Source: JAJFUE01 sp039683515
GTDB lineage: Bacteria > Sumerlaeota > Sumerlaeia > MVZB01
Direction: 5' to 3'
NCBI GenBank assembly: GCA_039683515.1
Contig: JBDKRG010000028.1
Coordinates: 1-49,146 of the forward strand
DNA length: 49,146 nucleotides
Of this stretch, positions 1-7,967 are shown piece by piece; within the stretch, counting starts at the first letter, position 1, and each line of letters starts with the position of its first letter. Under the pieces are notes generated by a model, which saw only the letters and a program-made list of their open reading frames with translations, made no database searches and had not been told where the DNA came from. Made by a program: the position numbers and the translations under genes.

Positions 1-22
1 GCATTTTAATCATGGGATTGAT

Positions 23-213
23 GCGCTGAAAGCGCAAAAGATTCCAGGGGCGGAGCGAAGCGCAGCCCCAGGTCGGCGAGCCCGCATCGACAAGAGCTCT
101 GAAAGAGCGCAAGAAATTTCTCCCGCGTCTTCAGCGCTCGGAAAACTTTGCGGCTTGTTCCTGGGGCGGCGCTTCGCTCTGCCCCAGGCTTTATTCTCAA
201 GCGCTTTCAGCGC
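23..213. repeat. Long nested palindromic intergenic element, copy 1
   Basis: The ends are complementary: GCGCTGAAAGCGC at 23-35 pairs with GCGCTTTCAGCGC at 201-213. Inside, 44-72 (itself a hairpin around GCGAAGCGC) pairs with 160-188. The centre, from about 93 to 138, pairs GAGCTCTGAAAGAGCGC with a degenerate partner around an AAATTT loop. The whole element could fold into one long cruciform or RNA hairpin. A second copy with the same order of motifs lies at 32319-32513. No protein is credible here; short frames across it are by-products of the palindrome. Whether it is a mobile non-autonomous element or an RNA-level signal cannot be told from the window. Confidence 0.85.
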
Positions 214-288
214 CGCTCGAACGGCGCCCACTGGTTTGCCGTACGAATGATTTCTAAAAATGCCCTGAGTCCTGGGTGGGTTCAAATC

Positions 289-321
289 AAAAAGCCCCGG
301 AGAGCGCCGGCTCTCCGGGGC
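289..321 (-). terminator. Intrinsic terminator of the secreted Asp-rich protein gene
   Basis: Read on the minus strand, a 12-bp perfect stem (GCCCCGGAGAGC / GCTCTCCGGGGC at 294-305 and 310-321) with a 4-base loop is followed by five T. It starts about 23 bases after the stop at 345 and is a textbook Rho-independent terminator for that gene. Confidence 0.9.
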
Positions 322-344
322 GTCTTCGTTTGCAATCGGTCCGG

Positions 345-2882
345 CTACTTCATCGTCGTCCAGCCGCGGGCCGCGGCCACCGGCGGCAGCGTGACGGTCG
401 TGGCGGCCAGCTTCTCCAGCCAGTTCGTGCCGACCGGGAAGTTGTTGAACCGCTCGCCGCGCAGCCACTCGTTCTTCAGCGTCCAGTTGACGTACTGGCC
501 CGGAGTCGCCTTGAGGATCAGGTCGATCTCGCCCGCCGATTCGATGATCCGCGAGAAGTCGGCCGGCGAGTAAAGCATCCCGATGCCGACCCAGCCGATC
601 GACGGCGTCTGCAGGCCCCAGATGCCGACGACGCCCGAGGCGGCGCGGTGCTCGTAGTAGGCTTCGGACGGCCGGACGAGGCCGACGCCGAGCTCGACCG
701 TGTCGCCGGCCGGCCCGCCGACGACACCGCCCTGGAGCTGCGTGTCGGAGCGCCCGGCCAGCGTCGTGATCCGGACGAGGACCCGGCGCGGCGCGGCCGC
801 CGGGCCGACGTTGTTGTAGTTCACGTCGATGACCGATTTGTCGGCGGCCGCCGTGACGACCCGGTAGCTGGCCGAGGTCAGCGCATCGCCGTAGAGCGGG
901 TAGGCCGTGCCGTTGACGTAGAGGGTCAGGCCGCCGCAGCCCGGGCCGGTCCCCTCGTTGAGGGCGTCCATCCCCCAGCCGCCGGTGTCGGCGCTCATGT
1001 TCGTGCTCGACGAAAGCGAGGCGAGCTGGAGCTGCTTGGTGCGCTTGCCGAGGAAGTCGAAGCGGCCGTCGATGACGCGCCAGGCGACGTCCTCGGTCTC
1101 CCACGCGATCCCGCCCGACCACGCCGTGCTGGTGTTGACGCGCTGCGTGGCGTCGCGGCGCAGGTCGGCGATCCACGTCGCGTACGGCGTCCAGTCGCTC
1201 GCGAAGCCGAACTGCGAGGCCAGGGCGCCCGTCATCGCCGTGACGTTGCCGGCCGTGCGCGCGGCGTTGAACGTCGACCAGAACGAGGTCGCCGAGGCGG
1301 CCAGCGTCTTGAGCCTGGCGATGCGGCGGTCGCGCGCCAGCTCCATGTAGTAGATCAGCGAGATGTCGCTGCCCAGGAACTTGACGCGCTTCCACTCGGG
1401 CATCGTCGAGGCGCTGAACTTGTTCTCGATCAGGCTCCACACGGCGTCGGCCGATGAACCGGCCTGGACCGACTCCAGCGCCGCGGCCAGCGAGCGGTTC
1501 AGGCCGTACAGCTCGGCCGGATACGAGGCCAGCACCGGGGCGTAGGCGTCGTGGAACGCCTGGTAGTCGAACGTGAGCGACTGGACGGCGGTCGTGGCGA
1601 TGTCCCACTGGTCGTCGGTCGTGCCGTTGCCGTCGACGTCGACCGCGATGTGGTCGAGCAGGCCGTCGCCGCCGGCCGCGTCGGTCCACGTGTAGCGCAT
1701 GTCCTGGGCGTAGCTGCTGTCCCAGTCGACCGAGATCCACGCCTGGCTGGCGTTCTTCAGGTGGATGCGGCGGTCGGCCGGGTTGTAGTAATACTCGAAC
1801 GGGCCGGTGTTGTTGAGCACCAGCTCATTGCGGTTGTTGAACGGGCCGCAGGTCGGGCCGCCGATGGCGGTGAAGCTGGCGTTGCCGTCGGCGATGACCC
1901 CTTCCCAGCGCTCGCTGGTGTAGGCATAGTTGCCGCCCGTCCCCCAGCCGACGTTGTTGTCGTTCTCGACCCAGGTGAACAGCCCCTTGGGCCACGCCGT
2001 CGAGCGCAGCCACGCCTTGCTGTCGTAGACGAGCATCGAGACGATCGGGTAGCCGTGCAGGCTCGAGGTCGTGGCGTTGGCGCCGTCGATCACGAGGCCG
2101 GTCGGCGGGTAGGCCGAGATCGAGCAGTCGAAATTGCGCGGGTCGGCGGCGCTGGTCGCCTCGGGGTTGACGTCGAAGCTCCAGCGCAGCGTCGCCACCT
2201 GGGTGGTGTTGTTGACCGTCACGCGGATGACCTCGTCGGTCTTCGTGTCGTGGTTGTTGTCGATGAAGAAGAACGGCGCTTCCCAGACCGGGGCCCACTG
2301 CTGCGTCGCGGCGTTGAACTCGAGGTTGAAGAAGGTCTCGTCGCCGCCGAAGTGGGTGTGGTGCTGGCACGGGTCCTGCACGTACTGGTAGTCCTGGTCC
2401 CACCACAGCAGGTTGTCGTCGCCGTCGTCGCGGCTCCACCACGCGCGCACGTTCGAGCCGCTCATGTAATACATCGCCATGGCGTCCATGTCGTTGTCGT
2501 GGTCGTTGTCGACGTATTCGACGGCGCGGTCGACCGTGCCGTTGGCCTGCCAGTCGGCCAGGTAGAGGTCGCTGTCGCGGTCCGGTTCCTTGCCGGTCTC
2601 CATGTCGCCGTCCTGGTCGATGACCTTGACCAGGATCGGCGTGCCGGTCGAGGTGTGGCGCGGATCGGTGTCGATGAACCAGCACTCGTCCGGGCGGCTG
2701 TCGCTGTTGGTGTCATAGTAGAAGCGCGTGCCCGCCGTCGCGGCCTTGACGGCCGCGACCTTGGCCGGGTCCATCGTCGTGGCCGCCGAGCCGAGCACGG
2801 TGGAAAGCTGCGCCTGGCAGAGTGATGCTGACAGGTATGCCAGGACCATTGAGAACAAAACCCGAAAAGCTGAAGTTTTCAT
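345..2882 (-). CDS. Large secreted protein with Asp-rich calcium-loop-like segments, function unknown
   Basis: An 845-residue exported protein. The start at 2882 is chosen because an AGGGA lies about 8 bases upstream and it begins directly with a signal peptide (MKTSAFRVLFSMVLAYLSAS, likely cut after CQA at residue 24). An in-frame ATG 30 bases further up would add a charged leader and is less likely. The mature part has loops of the form D-x-N/D-x-D-x-x-x-D at about residues 57-66, 125-134 and 208-217, and again near 415-430. They resemble dockerin or thrombospondin-type calcium loops. The rest is rich in W, Y, N and T, as in beta-sandwich surface proteins. I recognise no enzyme motif. It is a single-gene unit followed by a terminator. 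Export is clear and calcium binding is plausible, but the role is unknown. Confidence 0.8.
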   Translation of the reverse strand: MKTSAFRVLFSMVLAYLSASLCQAQLSTVLGSAATTMDPAKVAAVKAATAGTRFYYDTNSDSRPDECWFIDTDPRHTSTGTPILVKVIDQDGDMETGKEPDRDSDLYLADWQANGTVDRAVEYVDNDHDNDMDAMAMYYMSGSNVRAWWSRDDGDDNLLWWDQDYQYVQDPCQHHTHFGGDETFFNLEFNAATQQWAPVWEAPFFFIDNNHDTKTDEVIRVTVNNTTQVATLRWSFDVNPEATSAADPRNFDCSISAYPPTGLVIDGANATTSSLHGYPIVSMLVYDSKAWLRSTAWPKGLFTWVENDNNVGWGTGGNYAYTSERWEGVIADGNASFTAIGGPTCGPFNNRNELVLNNTGPFEYYYNPADRRIHLKNASQAWISVDWDSSYAQDMRYTWTDAAGGDGLLDHIAVDVDGNGTTDDQWDIATTAVQSLTFDYQAFHDAYAPVLASYPAELYGLNRSLAAALESVQAGSSADAVWSLIENKFSASTMPEWKRVKFLGSDISLIYYMELARDRRIARLKTLAASATSFWSTFNAARTAGNVTAMTGALASQFGFASDWTPYATWIADLRRDATQRVNTSTAWSGGIAWETEDVAWRVIDGRFDFLGKRTKQLQLASLSSSTNMSADTGGWGMDALNEGTGPGCGGLTLYVNGTAYPLYGDALTSASYRVVTAAADKSVIDVNYNNVGPAAAPRRVLVRITTLAGRSDTQLQGGVVGGPAGDTVELGVGLVRPSEAYYEHRAASGVVGIWGLQTPSIGWVGIGMLYSPADFSRIIESAGEIDLILKATPGQYVNWTLKNEWLRGERFNNFPVGTNWLEKLAATTVTLPPVAAARGWTTMK

Positions 2883-2930
2883 GATTTTTTCCCTGAGTGG
2901 GGATGCGAACATGGGGCCCCTAAGACCACA

Positions 2931-2961
2931 AGCCGGTCAACAAATAACATGCCGACCGGCT
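2931..2961. other. Perfect 8-bp hairpin between two minus-strand genes
   Basis: AGCCGGTC at 2931-2938 pairs with GACCGGCT at 2954-2961 around a 15-base AT-rich loop. It lies between the stop at 2990 and the start at 2882. No T-run follows on the minus strand, so it is at best a weak terminator or an mRNA 5' structure for the secreted protein gene. Confidence 0.4.
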
Positions 2962-2989
2962 GAAAATCAACTTTCAAATTAAAATAAGT

Positions 2990-3277
2990 TTAATTTGTAC
3001 GCGAACCTTCGGTGGCGAGGGTCAGGCGGATCTTGAGGTCGGCGATCTGGCGGTCACGCTCGTCGATAAGTCCTTGCAATCGCTTGACTTCCGAGCGGAG
3101 CTGGTCATTGCTCATCCGGGCCGGATCGGCCCGGGCGGATGGGTCGCGGTGGATGTTCGGCAGGCCGATCCCGCCGGCCTTGGGCGGCCCCAGCAGCGCC
3201 AACCCGGCCCCGCCGAGGGCAATGCATAAGATCAACAACCACAATAATGAAGGCTTCTGTTTGCGCTTTCGTTTCAT
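2990..3277 (-). CDS. Small single-pass membrane protein with C-terminal coiled coil
   Basis: A 95-residue protein beginning MKRKRKQKPS. The start at 3277 was preferred over an upstream in-frame ATG because it gives a typical basic N-terminus directly before one hydrophobic segment (residues about 11-30, LLWLLILCIALGGAGLALLG). By the positive-inside rule the short N-terminus should be cytoplasmic and the rest outside. After a Pro/Gly-rich linker, residues about 60-90 (the LRSEVKRLQGLIDERDRQIADL region) form a heptad-like coiled coil. It sits downstream of the NlpD-like gene on the same strand, separated from it by a terminator. I recognise no family. The architecture recalls small envelope or division coiled-coil proteins, but that is only analogy. 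Confidence 0.7.
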   Translation of the reverse strand: MKRKRKQKPSLLWLLILCIALGGAGLALLGPPKAGGIGLPNIHRDPSARADPARMSNDQLRSEVKRLQGLIDERDRQIADLKIRLTLATEGSRTN

Positions 3278-3345
3278 GATGGATCCTGCGTTTTCTAATT
3301 TGAAATTTTCCGCTGCGAACGCCGCTTTCCTAAGCGGCATCCCAC

Positions 3346-3372
3346 AAAAAACGCCGATCGGGAGATCGGCGT
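3346..3372 (-). terminator. Intrinsic terminator of the NlpD-like gene
   Basis: On the minus strand, ACGCCGATC and GATCGGCGT (3364-3372 and 3351-3359) form a 9-bp stem with a 4-base loop, followed by TTTTTT. It begins 8 bases past the stop at 3381. A second small hairpin (GCCGCT/AGCGGC near 3321-3338) follows it. Confidence 0.9.
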
Positions 3373-3380
3373 TCCCGGGA

Positions 3381-4343
3381 TTACTGGAGGAATTCCAGCG
3401 GGTCGATCGGCTGGGCGTTGCGGCGGATCTGGAAGAAGAGCTTGCCCGAATCGCCGTAGCTGGGCCGGCCGATGGTCGCGATCTTCTGGCCGGCCTGCAC
3501 CAGCTGCCGTTCGCGGACGAGCAGGCTCGAGTTGTAACCGTAGACGCTGGCGAAGCCGTCGCCGTGGTCGATCAGCACCATCTTGCCGTAGCCGGGGTAT
3601 TCCTGCGCGACGAGCACCCGGCCGCTGCGGGCGGCCACCACCGGCGACCCTTCCGAGGCCCTGATCTCGAGGCCGTGGCACGCCTTGTTCCACCCCTCGC
3701 GGAAGCGCGTGACGACTTCGCCCTGGGCCGGCCACATGAACCGGCCGTCGTCGCGCGGGGCGTTCTTGGCGCGGCGGTTGGGCCAGCTGATCAGCGACTG
3801 GCTCGTATGCGAGGCCGGGGCGTTGACGACGCCCGAGGCGTCGGCCACCTCGATCACGTCGTCGTTGCGGACCCGCTTCTTTTTCTTCTTCGAGCTCTCG
3901 ACCACCCTGATCTCGGGGCGCGGCTGCGACTGGGGTTTGCCGGGCTGCTTCACGAGGTCCTCGCTCCACGGCACGGTGGGGACGAGCTCGGGCCGGCCCT
4001 GGACGCGCTGAAGCGCCGCGCGCACGTACGCACGGTCATTCGAGGGCGGGATGTAGAGCAGCTTGCCCCTGGTCGGGATCGTCGAGGGGGTCGTGTAGTT
4101 GAGCTGCGCGACGAATTGCGGATCGCGCCGGTACTGCCGGCTCACGGACTCGATCGACTGGATGCCGTCGGCCTCGTGATACCAGCCGTTGCGGTAGTCG
4201 AGCACGATCGTCTTGGTTTGAATGACGGGGGTTTTCTGGGCTTGTTTCTTCGAGGACCGGCCGCAGCCGGCCGCGCAGGCAAGGATCATCAAGACGACGG
4301 CGCCAAGGCGAAGCGAGCTTGCGAGATGGCGGGATGGAATCAT
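3381..4343 (-). CDS. NlpD-like lipoprotein: LysM plus degenerate LytM (M23) domain
   Basis: A 320-residue lipoprotein. The signal peptide is MIPSRHLASSLRLGAVVLMI, with candidate lipobox cysteines at C23 (ILAC) and C27 (AAGC). Residues about 44-99 form a LysM peptidoglycan-binding domain ending in LLYIPPS. Then comes a basic linker (KKKKKR at 152-157), and residues about 200-320 form an M23/LytM fold. The zinc and catalytic residues are largely lost: H223 is kept, the usual Asp is E226, the YAH motif reads YGY, and the HLHF motif reads KLFF (301-304). In the family, this LysM plus inactive LytM plan is that of NlpD, an outer-membrane activator of N-acetylmuramoyl-L-alanine amidases in cell separation. 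I infer that role here. The gene stands alone and ends at a terminator. Confidence 0.85.
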   Translation of the reverse strand: MIPSRHLASSLRLGAVVLMILACAAGCGRSSKKQAQKTPVIQTKTIVLDYRNGWYHEADGIQSIESVSRQYRRDPQFVAQLNYTTPSTIPTRGKLLYIPPSNDRAYVRAALQRVQGRPELVPTVPWSEDLVKQPGKPQSQPRPEIRVVESSKKKKKRVRNDDVIEVADASGVVNAPASHTSQSLISWPNRRAKNAPRDDGRFMWPAQGEVVTRFREGWNKACHGLEIRASEGSPVVAARSGRVLVAQEYPGYGKMVLIDHGDGFASVYGYNSSLLVRERQLVQAGQKIATIGRPSYGDSGKLFFQIRRNAQPIDPLEFLQ

Positions 4344-4445
4344 GCGAGTGCCCAGCGGCGGTAGCGTTTTGGCCGCGGCGAGACGCCTTCGGCCATTGGG
4401 GACACCATAAAAAAAAGGCCGTTCAAAAGCAATGATTTCCGTGGA

Positions 4446-5291
4446 TCAGCCGGATCGATCGGCCACGGCGGTTTCTTCGGCGGCGGGTTCGTCGTAGAGC
4501 CTCGGGATTTGCTCGGCGTTGCCGTCGAGGCGTTCCTTGGCGGCGGACCACGCGCTGCCGATGACCGCCGCCCGGACGGCCAGCGACAGGAGTTCCAGGA
4601 CGATGAAGATGCCGAACATGAACGGGACCATCGCGATAATCGGGACCGACAGCGGCAGCGTCGCCGTGAGGAGCGTGACGGGGGATGAGAAGACGAAGAC
4701 GGCGGTCATGAGCAGCCGCTGCGGCTTGCTCGGGTATTTGGTCCACAGCGTCAGGTGAAAGTAGCTGCCGGCGATCAGGTCGAGCAGGAATGGGATCAGC
4801 AGCATGGAGAACGTCAGCATTCCCCTAAGGAAATCCGGTTGGACGGCGGTGGAAACGGCTCCGATCGAAAACACCACGCCGACATAAACCTTGGCGAAGA
4901 GCTTGATCCCGGCCAGTTGCGGGCCGGCCAGGCCGTTGAGCATTTCGCGGCCGCTCATCCCGGCGAGCCGGTAGTCGTGGCAGTTGGCCTGAAGCACGCG
5001 CGCGTTGCTGAAGCGATTTTCGAGCATGAACGGAAGCGCGATGCAATAGATCGCCCCCAGGAAGAACGCCGCCGTGAGCAAGGAAGCGCAATATACGGTC
5101 ACGAACTCCTCCTCGGCCACAATGCCGAAGGCTGAGGCAATAAGCAGCCCCACGGTCAGGATGATCCCGAAAATCACAAGGTAGCTGGTCGTGGGTCCAT
5201 ACCGGCAACTCCACGCGCGCCTGCGCCGCCGGGCCGATTTCGGCCGCCGCCCCCAGATCATCGCCGCGAGGTAGTTGGGACGGGTTGGCAT
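4446..5291 (-). CDS. Multi-pass membrane protein, paralogue of the gene just upstream
   Basis: A 281-residue integral membrane protein of unknown function. It begins MPTRPNYLAAMIWGRRPKSARRR, so a basic cytoplasmic N-terminus precedes about five or six hydrophobic segments (roughly residues 35-57, 70-90, 125-150, 155-180, 195-220 and 222-245). A soluble segment around 100-120 contains NCHDYRLAGMSGREML, which the neighbour at 5301-6104 repeats almost unchanged (NYHDYRLAGISGREML). The two genes are 9 bases apart on the same strand and are clearly tandem duplicates. The conserved N-terminal T-R-P-N-Y/F-L-A-A and the RLAG(M/I)SGREM(L) loop are probably the functional parts. I recognise no transporter or enzyme signature. 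Confidence 0.75.
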   Translation of the reverse strand: MPTRPNYLAAMIWGRRPKSARRRRRAWSCRYGPTTSYLVIFGIILTVGLLIASAFGIVAEEEFVTVYCASLLTAAFFLGAIYCIALPFMLENRFSNARVLQANCHDYRLAGMSGREMLNGLAGPQLAGIKLFAKVYVGVVFSIGAVSTAVQPDFLRGMLTFSMLLIPFLLDLIAGSYFHLTLWTKYPSKPQRLLMTAVFVFSSPVTLLTATLPLSVPIIAMVPFMFGIFIVLELLSLAVRAAVIGSAWSAAKERLDGNAEQIPRLYDEPAAEETAVADRSG

Positions 5292-5300
5292 CGGTCAGCC

Positions 5301-6104
5301 TTATACCGAATCGCGCCACGAAGGCTCAACTGGTTTGATGTTGGTCGGCGCGGGCGTGGATGCGGGGGGCGGTTCGTAGTCGTTTCCGTCGAGCAGCGCC
5401 TGCGCCCGGTTCCACACACTCTCCGCATACGTGCTGCGGCGAAGAATACTGATGATTTGCAGAAAAAACCATATGGGAAAGAGAAATACCAGTGGTGGGC
5501 AGAAGGTGCATAATGTAATTGGGCATGTAAACATCAGGGCCAGCGTCTTCAGAATTCGGGTTGGTTTATTTGCGCATATCGCCCACTGGGCGAGGTAATA
5601 ATGTGCCCCGACGAGCAGGTTGTAAACCGAAGCCGCGAATGAAAATGCGCCCATCAGAATGTATTCGGCCATTTGTTCGGCAATGTCGCAGATGCCCAGA
5701 AATCCGAGTAGCCCCAGAGTGATTGCGTAAACCCAGGCGAACAATTGTATGCCCGCGAGTTGTGGCGCGGCCAAGCCTTTCAGCATCTCCCGGCCGCTGA
5801 TCCCCGCCAGCCGATAATCGTGGTAATTCGCCCGCAGCATGCGGGCGTTGCCGTATCGGTTTTCCAGCATCAGGGGCAGGAACGTACAGTGAAGGACTCC
5901 GGTCAGCCAGGCGATCCCGAACCGTGCGATCACATGAATACTATGAGGAAACAGGCCGGATATGATGGCGTACAAGCTTGTGACGCTAAACAAGTAAAAA
6001 ATGCTTGGTCCCAGGTAGGCCAGCAGCGCTCTTCGACGGCGGCGAATCGATTTGGGCCGATAACCCCACGCCTGCGCCGCCAGGAAATTTGGACGGGTTG
6101 CCAT
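5301..6104 (-). CDS. Multi-pass membrane protein, upstream member of tandem pair
   Basis: A 267-residue paralogue of the gene at 4446-5291. It begins MATRPNFLAAQAWGYRPKSIRRRRR and has about five or six hydrophobic helices. It shares the cytoplasmic loop YHDYRLAGISGREMLKGLAA and a C-terminal segment ending ...ERALLDGN-type (WNRAQALLDGN here, WSAAKERLDGN in the neighbour). Codon use is less GC-biased than in the neighbour, with several A/T-ending stretches, so the pair has diverged. The two probably form one operon, as only 9 bases separate them. Its upstream side faces a repeat-rich spacer. Function is not recognised. Confidence 0.75.
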   Translation of the reverse strand: MATRPNFLAAQAWGYRPKSIRRRRRALLAYLGPSIFYLFSVTSLYAIISGLFPHSIHVIARFGIAWLTGVLHCTFLPLMLENRYGNARMLRANYHDYRLAGISGREMLKGLAAPQLAGIQLFAWVYAITLGLLGFLGICDIAEQMAEYILMGAFSFAASVYNLLVGAHYYLAQWAICANKPTRILKTLALMFTCPITLCTFCPPLVFLFPIWFFLQIISILRRSTYAESVWNRAQALLDGNDYEPPPASTPAPTNIKPVEPSWRDSV

Positions 6105-6204
6105 GAAACAAATGCATCCGGATTCAAATCAAACCGGATGCATTGAAGCACTGCGGGACGTTACGGACAAGCCCAACACAGCGGAGCCGCCAAACAAAAT
6201 GCAG

Positions 6205-6380
6205 GTCACGAAATCCACGAAAGAAAAACACGAAACACCAATAAAACCCGATTCTTGTCGCGGAGGCGCGGAGTTAGGCAGAGATGCGGAGGAATTTTTG
6301 AAGACAGCAATGAACAGAAGGCAACGGAGGTTACGGAGAATCTTTAGCGGAGTCTCTGTTGCCTTCGTTGCCTCCTGTTC
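6205..6380. repeat. Repeat-laden spacer with 9-base-period tracts and an inverted pair
   Basis: The 365-base gap between the membrane protein pair and serC holds no credible gene. It carries a tract with units GTCACGAAA/TCCACGAAA (6205-6240) and a CGGAGGCGCGGAG tract (6257-6293). It also carries two 27-base arms, 6312-6338 and 6354-6380, that are imperfect reverse complements (GAACAGAAGGCAACGGAGG against the complement of the GTTGCCTCCTGTTC side). The unit length of 9 bases and the GGAGG/CGAAG words recur at several other spacers of the window. Confidence 0.7.
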
Positions 6381-6431
6381 GAAATCTTATCAGGAAAACA
6401 AGATTCTGGCGGATAGTCGCACGTATGGAAG

Positions 6432-6456
6432 CATGGCCGGCGGGGGCGCCGGCCCC
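6432..6456. repeat. Short GGCCGGCG palindrome, related to 32154-32175
   Basis: ATGGCCGGCGGGGGCGCCGG followed by CCCCAC lies just past the serC stop. It can form a hairpin of GGCCGGCG with CGCCGGCC. The reverse complement of 32151-32175 reads ATGGCCGGCGAGACGCCGG followed by CCCC, so the two are copies of one dispersed palindrome. No T-run follows on the serC strand, but the hairpin could still slow transcription. Confidence 0.6.
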
Positions 6457-6469
6457 ACAGTTGTCAATC

Positions 6470-7549
6470 TCAGCCGTTCTTGCGCTCGAATTCCTTCATG
6501 AACGCGACGAGGGCGTCGACGGCTTCCTCGGGGCAGGCGTTGTAGATGCTCGCGCGGATGCCGCCGACCGAGCGGTGCCCCTTGAGCGCCGCAAGCCCGG
6601 CCTCCGACGATTCCTTCACAAACTTCGCCTCGAGCTCCTCGCTCGGCAGCCGGAACGGCACGTTCATGATCGAGCGGTTCTCGCGCACCGGGTGGACGCG
6701 CCAGTAGTCGCTCGAGTCGAGCGCCGCGTAGAGCTTGGCCGCCTTGCGCCGATTGATCGTCTCCATCGCCTCGATGCCGCCCAGGCCGATCAGCCAGTCG
6801 GTGACGAGCTTGAGCAGGTAGATCGCCCACGTGTTGGGCGTGTTGTAGAGGCTCGATTCCTTGGCGTGCGTCTTGTAGCGGAAGAAGAGGTTGACCGACT
6901 CCGGCACGCGCTCGAGCAGGTCCTTGCGGACGATGACCATCGCCATCCCCGACGGCCCCAGGTTCTTCTGTGCGCCGGCGTAGATGAGGCCGAACCGGCT
7001 CACGTCGATGACGCGCGACATGATCTCGCTCGACATGTCGGCCACCAGCGGCGCCTCGGATTTGGGGAACTCGGGGAAGACCACGCCGCCGATCGTCTCG
7101 TTGGTGCAGATGTGCAGGTAGGCCGTGCCCGGGGTGAGCCGGTATTCGCTCTCGGCCGGGACGCGGTTGTAATTGCCGTCCTTGCCGTCCCAGACGACGT
7201 TGACCGGCCCGCCGATCCTGGCTTCCTTGATCGCCTTGGCCGACCACGCGCCGGTGTTGATGAAATCGATCGCCTGGCCGGGGGCGCGCAGGTTGAGCGG
7301 CACCATGGCGAACTGGCAGCTGGCGCCGCCCTGCAGGAACAGGACGTCGTAGTCGTCGCCGATGTTCATGAGCCGGCGCACGTTGGCCTCGGCCGAGCGG
7401 TGGACGGCGTCGAAGACCTTGCCGCGGTGCGACATCTCCATGATCGACATCCCGTGGCCCTGGTAGTCGAGCAGGTCGGCCTGAGCCTGTTCGAGGACCG
7501 GAGTCGGCAGTGCCGCCGGTCCCGCCGAGAAGTTGTAAACGCGTGCCAT
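6470..7549 (-). CDS. serC: Phosphoserine aminotransferase SerC
   Basis: A 359-residue PLP enzyme of fold-type I. It converts 3-phosphohydroxypyruvate and glutamate to O-phosphoserine in serine biosynthesis (and the homologous pyridoxine step in some bacteria), in the cytoplasm. The start at 7549 gives the family N-terminus MARVYNFSAGPAALP; longer in-frame starts add unrelated residues. Visible landmarks are GHGMSIMEMSHR (31-42), GGASCQF (74-80, cofactor phosphate site), W102, T/S-rich CTNET (148-152), the PLP-binding ADMSSEI (170-176) and the Schiff-base lysine K195 in YAGAQKNLGPSG. The substrate-binding segment with R near the C-terminus (GHRSVGGIRASIYN) is present. Length is normal. The gene stands alone and its 5' side is shared divergently with a secreted-protein gene. 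Confidence 0.97.
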   Translation of the reverse strand: MARVYNFSAGPAALPTPVLEQAQADLLDYQGHGMSIMEMSHRGKVFDAVHRSAEANVRRLMNIGDDYDVLFLQGGASCQFAMVPLNLRAPGQAIDFINTGAWSAKAIKEARIGGPVNVVWDGKDGNYNRVPAESEYRLTPGTAYLHICTNETIGGVVFPEFPKSEAPLVADMSSEIMSRVIDVSRFGLIYAGAQKNLGPSGMAMVIVRKDLLERVPESVNLFFRYKTHAKESSLYNTPNTWAIYLLKLVTDWLIGLGGIEAMETINRRKAAKLYAALDSSDYWRVHPVRENRSIMNVPFRLPSEELEAKFVKESSEAGLAALKGHRSVGGIRASIYNACPEEAVDALVAFMKEFERKNG

Positions 7550-7602
7550 GGGGGATGTCCTTTGGGCGAGTGATCGGGGGGACCGGCTGGTCCCGCCGAC
7601 AG

Positions 7603-7652
7603 ATGGCCCATATCCTAACCGGACGCCGAATCCCAATCAAGCCGGACTCGCA
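7603..7652. repeat. Duplication-junction repeat, copy 1 (copy 2 at 9884-9933)
   Basis: Fifty bases beginning ATGGCCCATATCCTAACC and ending AATCAAGCCGGACTCGCA recur at 9884-9933 with the same length and only a few changes in the middle. They precede each of the two paralogous secreted-protein genes. The remainder of the 418-base gap 7550-7967 holds no gene I can support. It contains a CAAGGGCGCAAAGAAAGGCGG tract near 7700 and presumably the divergent promoters. Confidence 0.75.
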
Positions 7653-7967
7653 GCCCTTGTGTTCTCGTAACGCTCTCCATTCATTGAACCATGAAGTCTC
7701 AAGGGCGCAAAGAAAGGCGGAATCCAGGGGCGGTGCCCCGGGCCGCGAGCGTCGAGGCCGCAGCCGCTCGTATCGGTTTTGGGTCTTGCCAGGGTAGTAA
7801 CTTTATGGTTGAATTGTGTCCGTAATGTCCGAAATGTCATCTTTCCGGGCAGTGTCCGATGCTCACCGCGCTAAGTGTATAGAATCAGTTTTTTTTCAGC
7901 CGGTGGCCGACGGGCGGGGAACTCACATCAAGCTTTGAAGTCGCTCCAATTCATCCTGAGGTGCGTT

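Noticed and set aside
10..1740. Long minus-strand open frame rich in Arg, and similar long frames antisense to most genes (for example 9980-11896, 15685-17688, 22434-24452, 36050-37810)
   Set aside because: In GC-rich DNA the antisense and shifted frames of real genes stay open. These have Arg/Ala/Gly/Pro-biased nonsense composition and no motifs, while the frame I chose has signal peptides or family motifs.
3381..4343. Active M23 endopeptidase
   Set aside because: Three of four metal/catalytic positions are replaced (E226, YGY, KLFF), so catalysis is unlikely.
6103..6501. Plus-strand frame across the spacer before serC
   Set aside because: It runs through periodic repeats and an inverted pair and overlaps the serC end; no ribosome site and no family resemblance.
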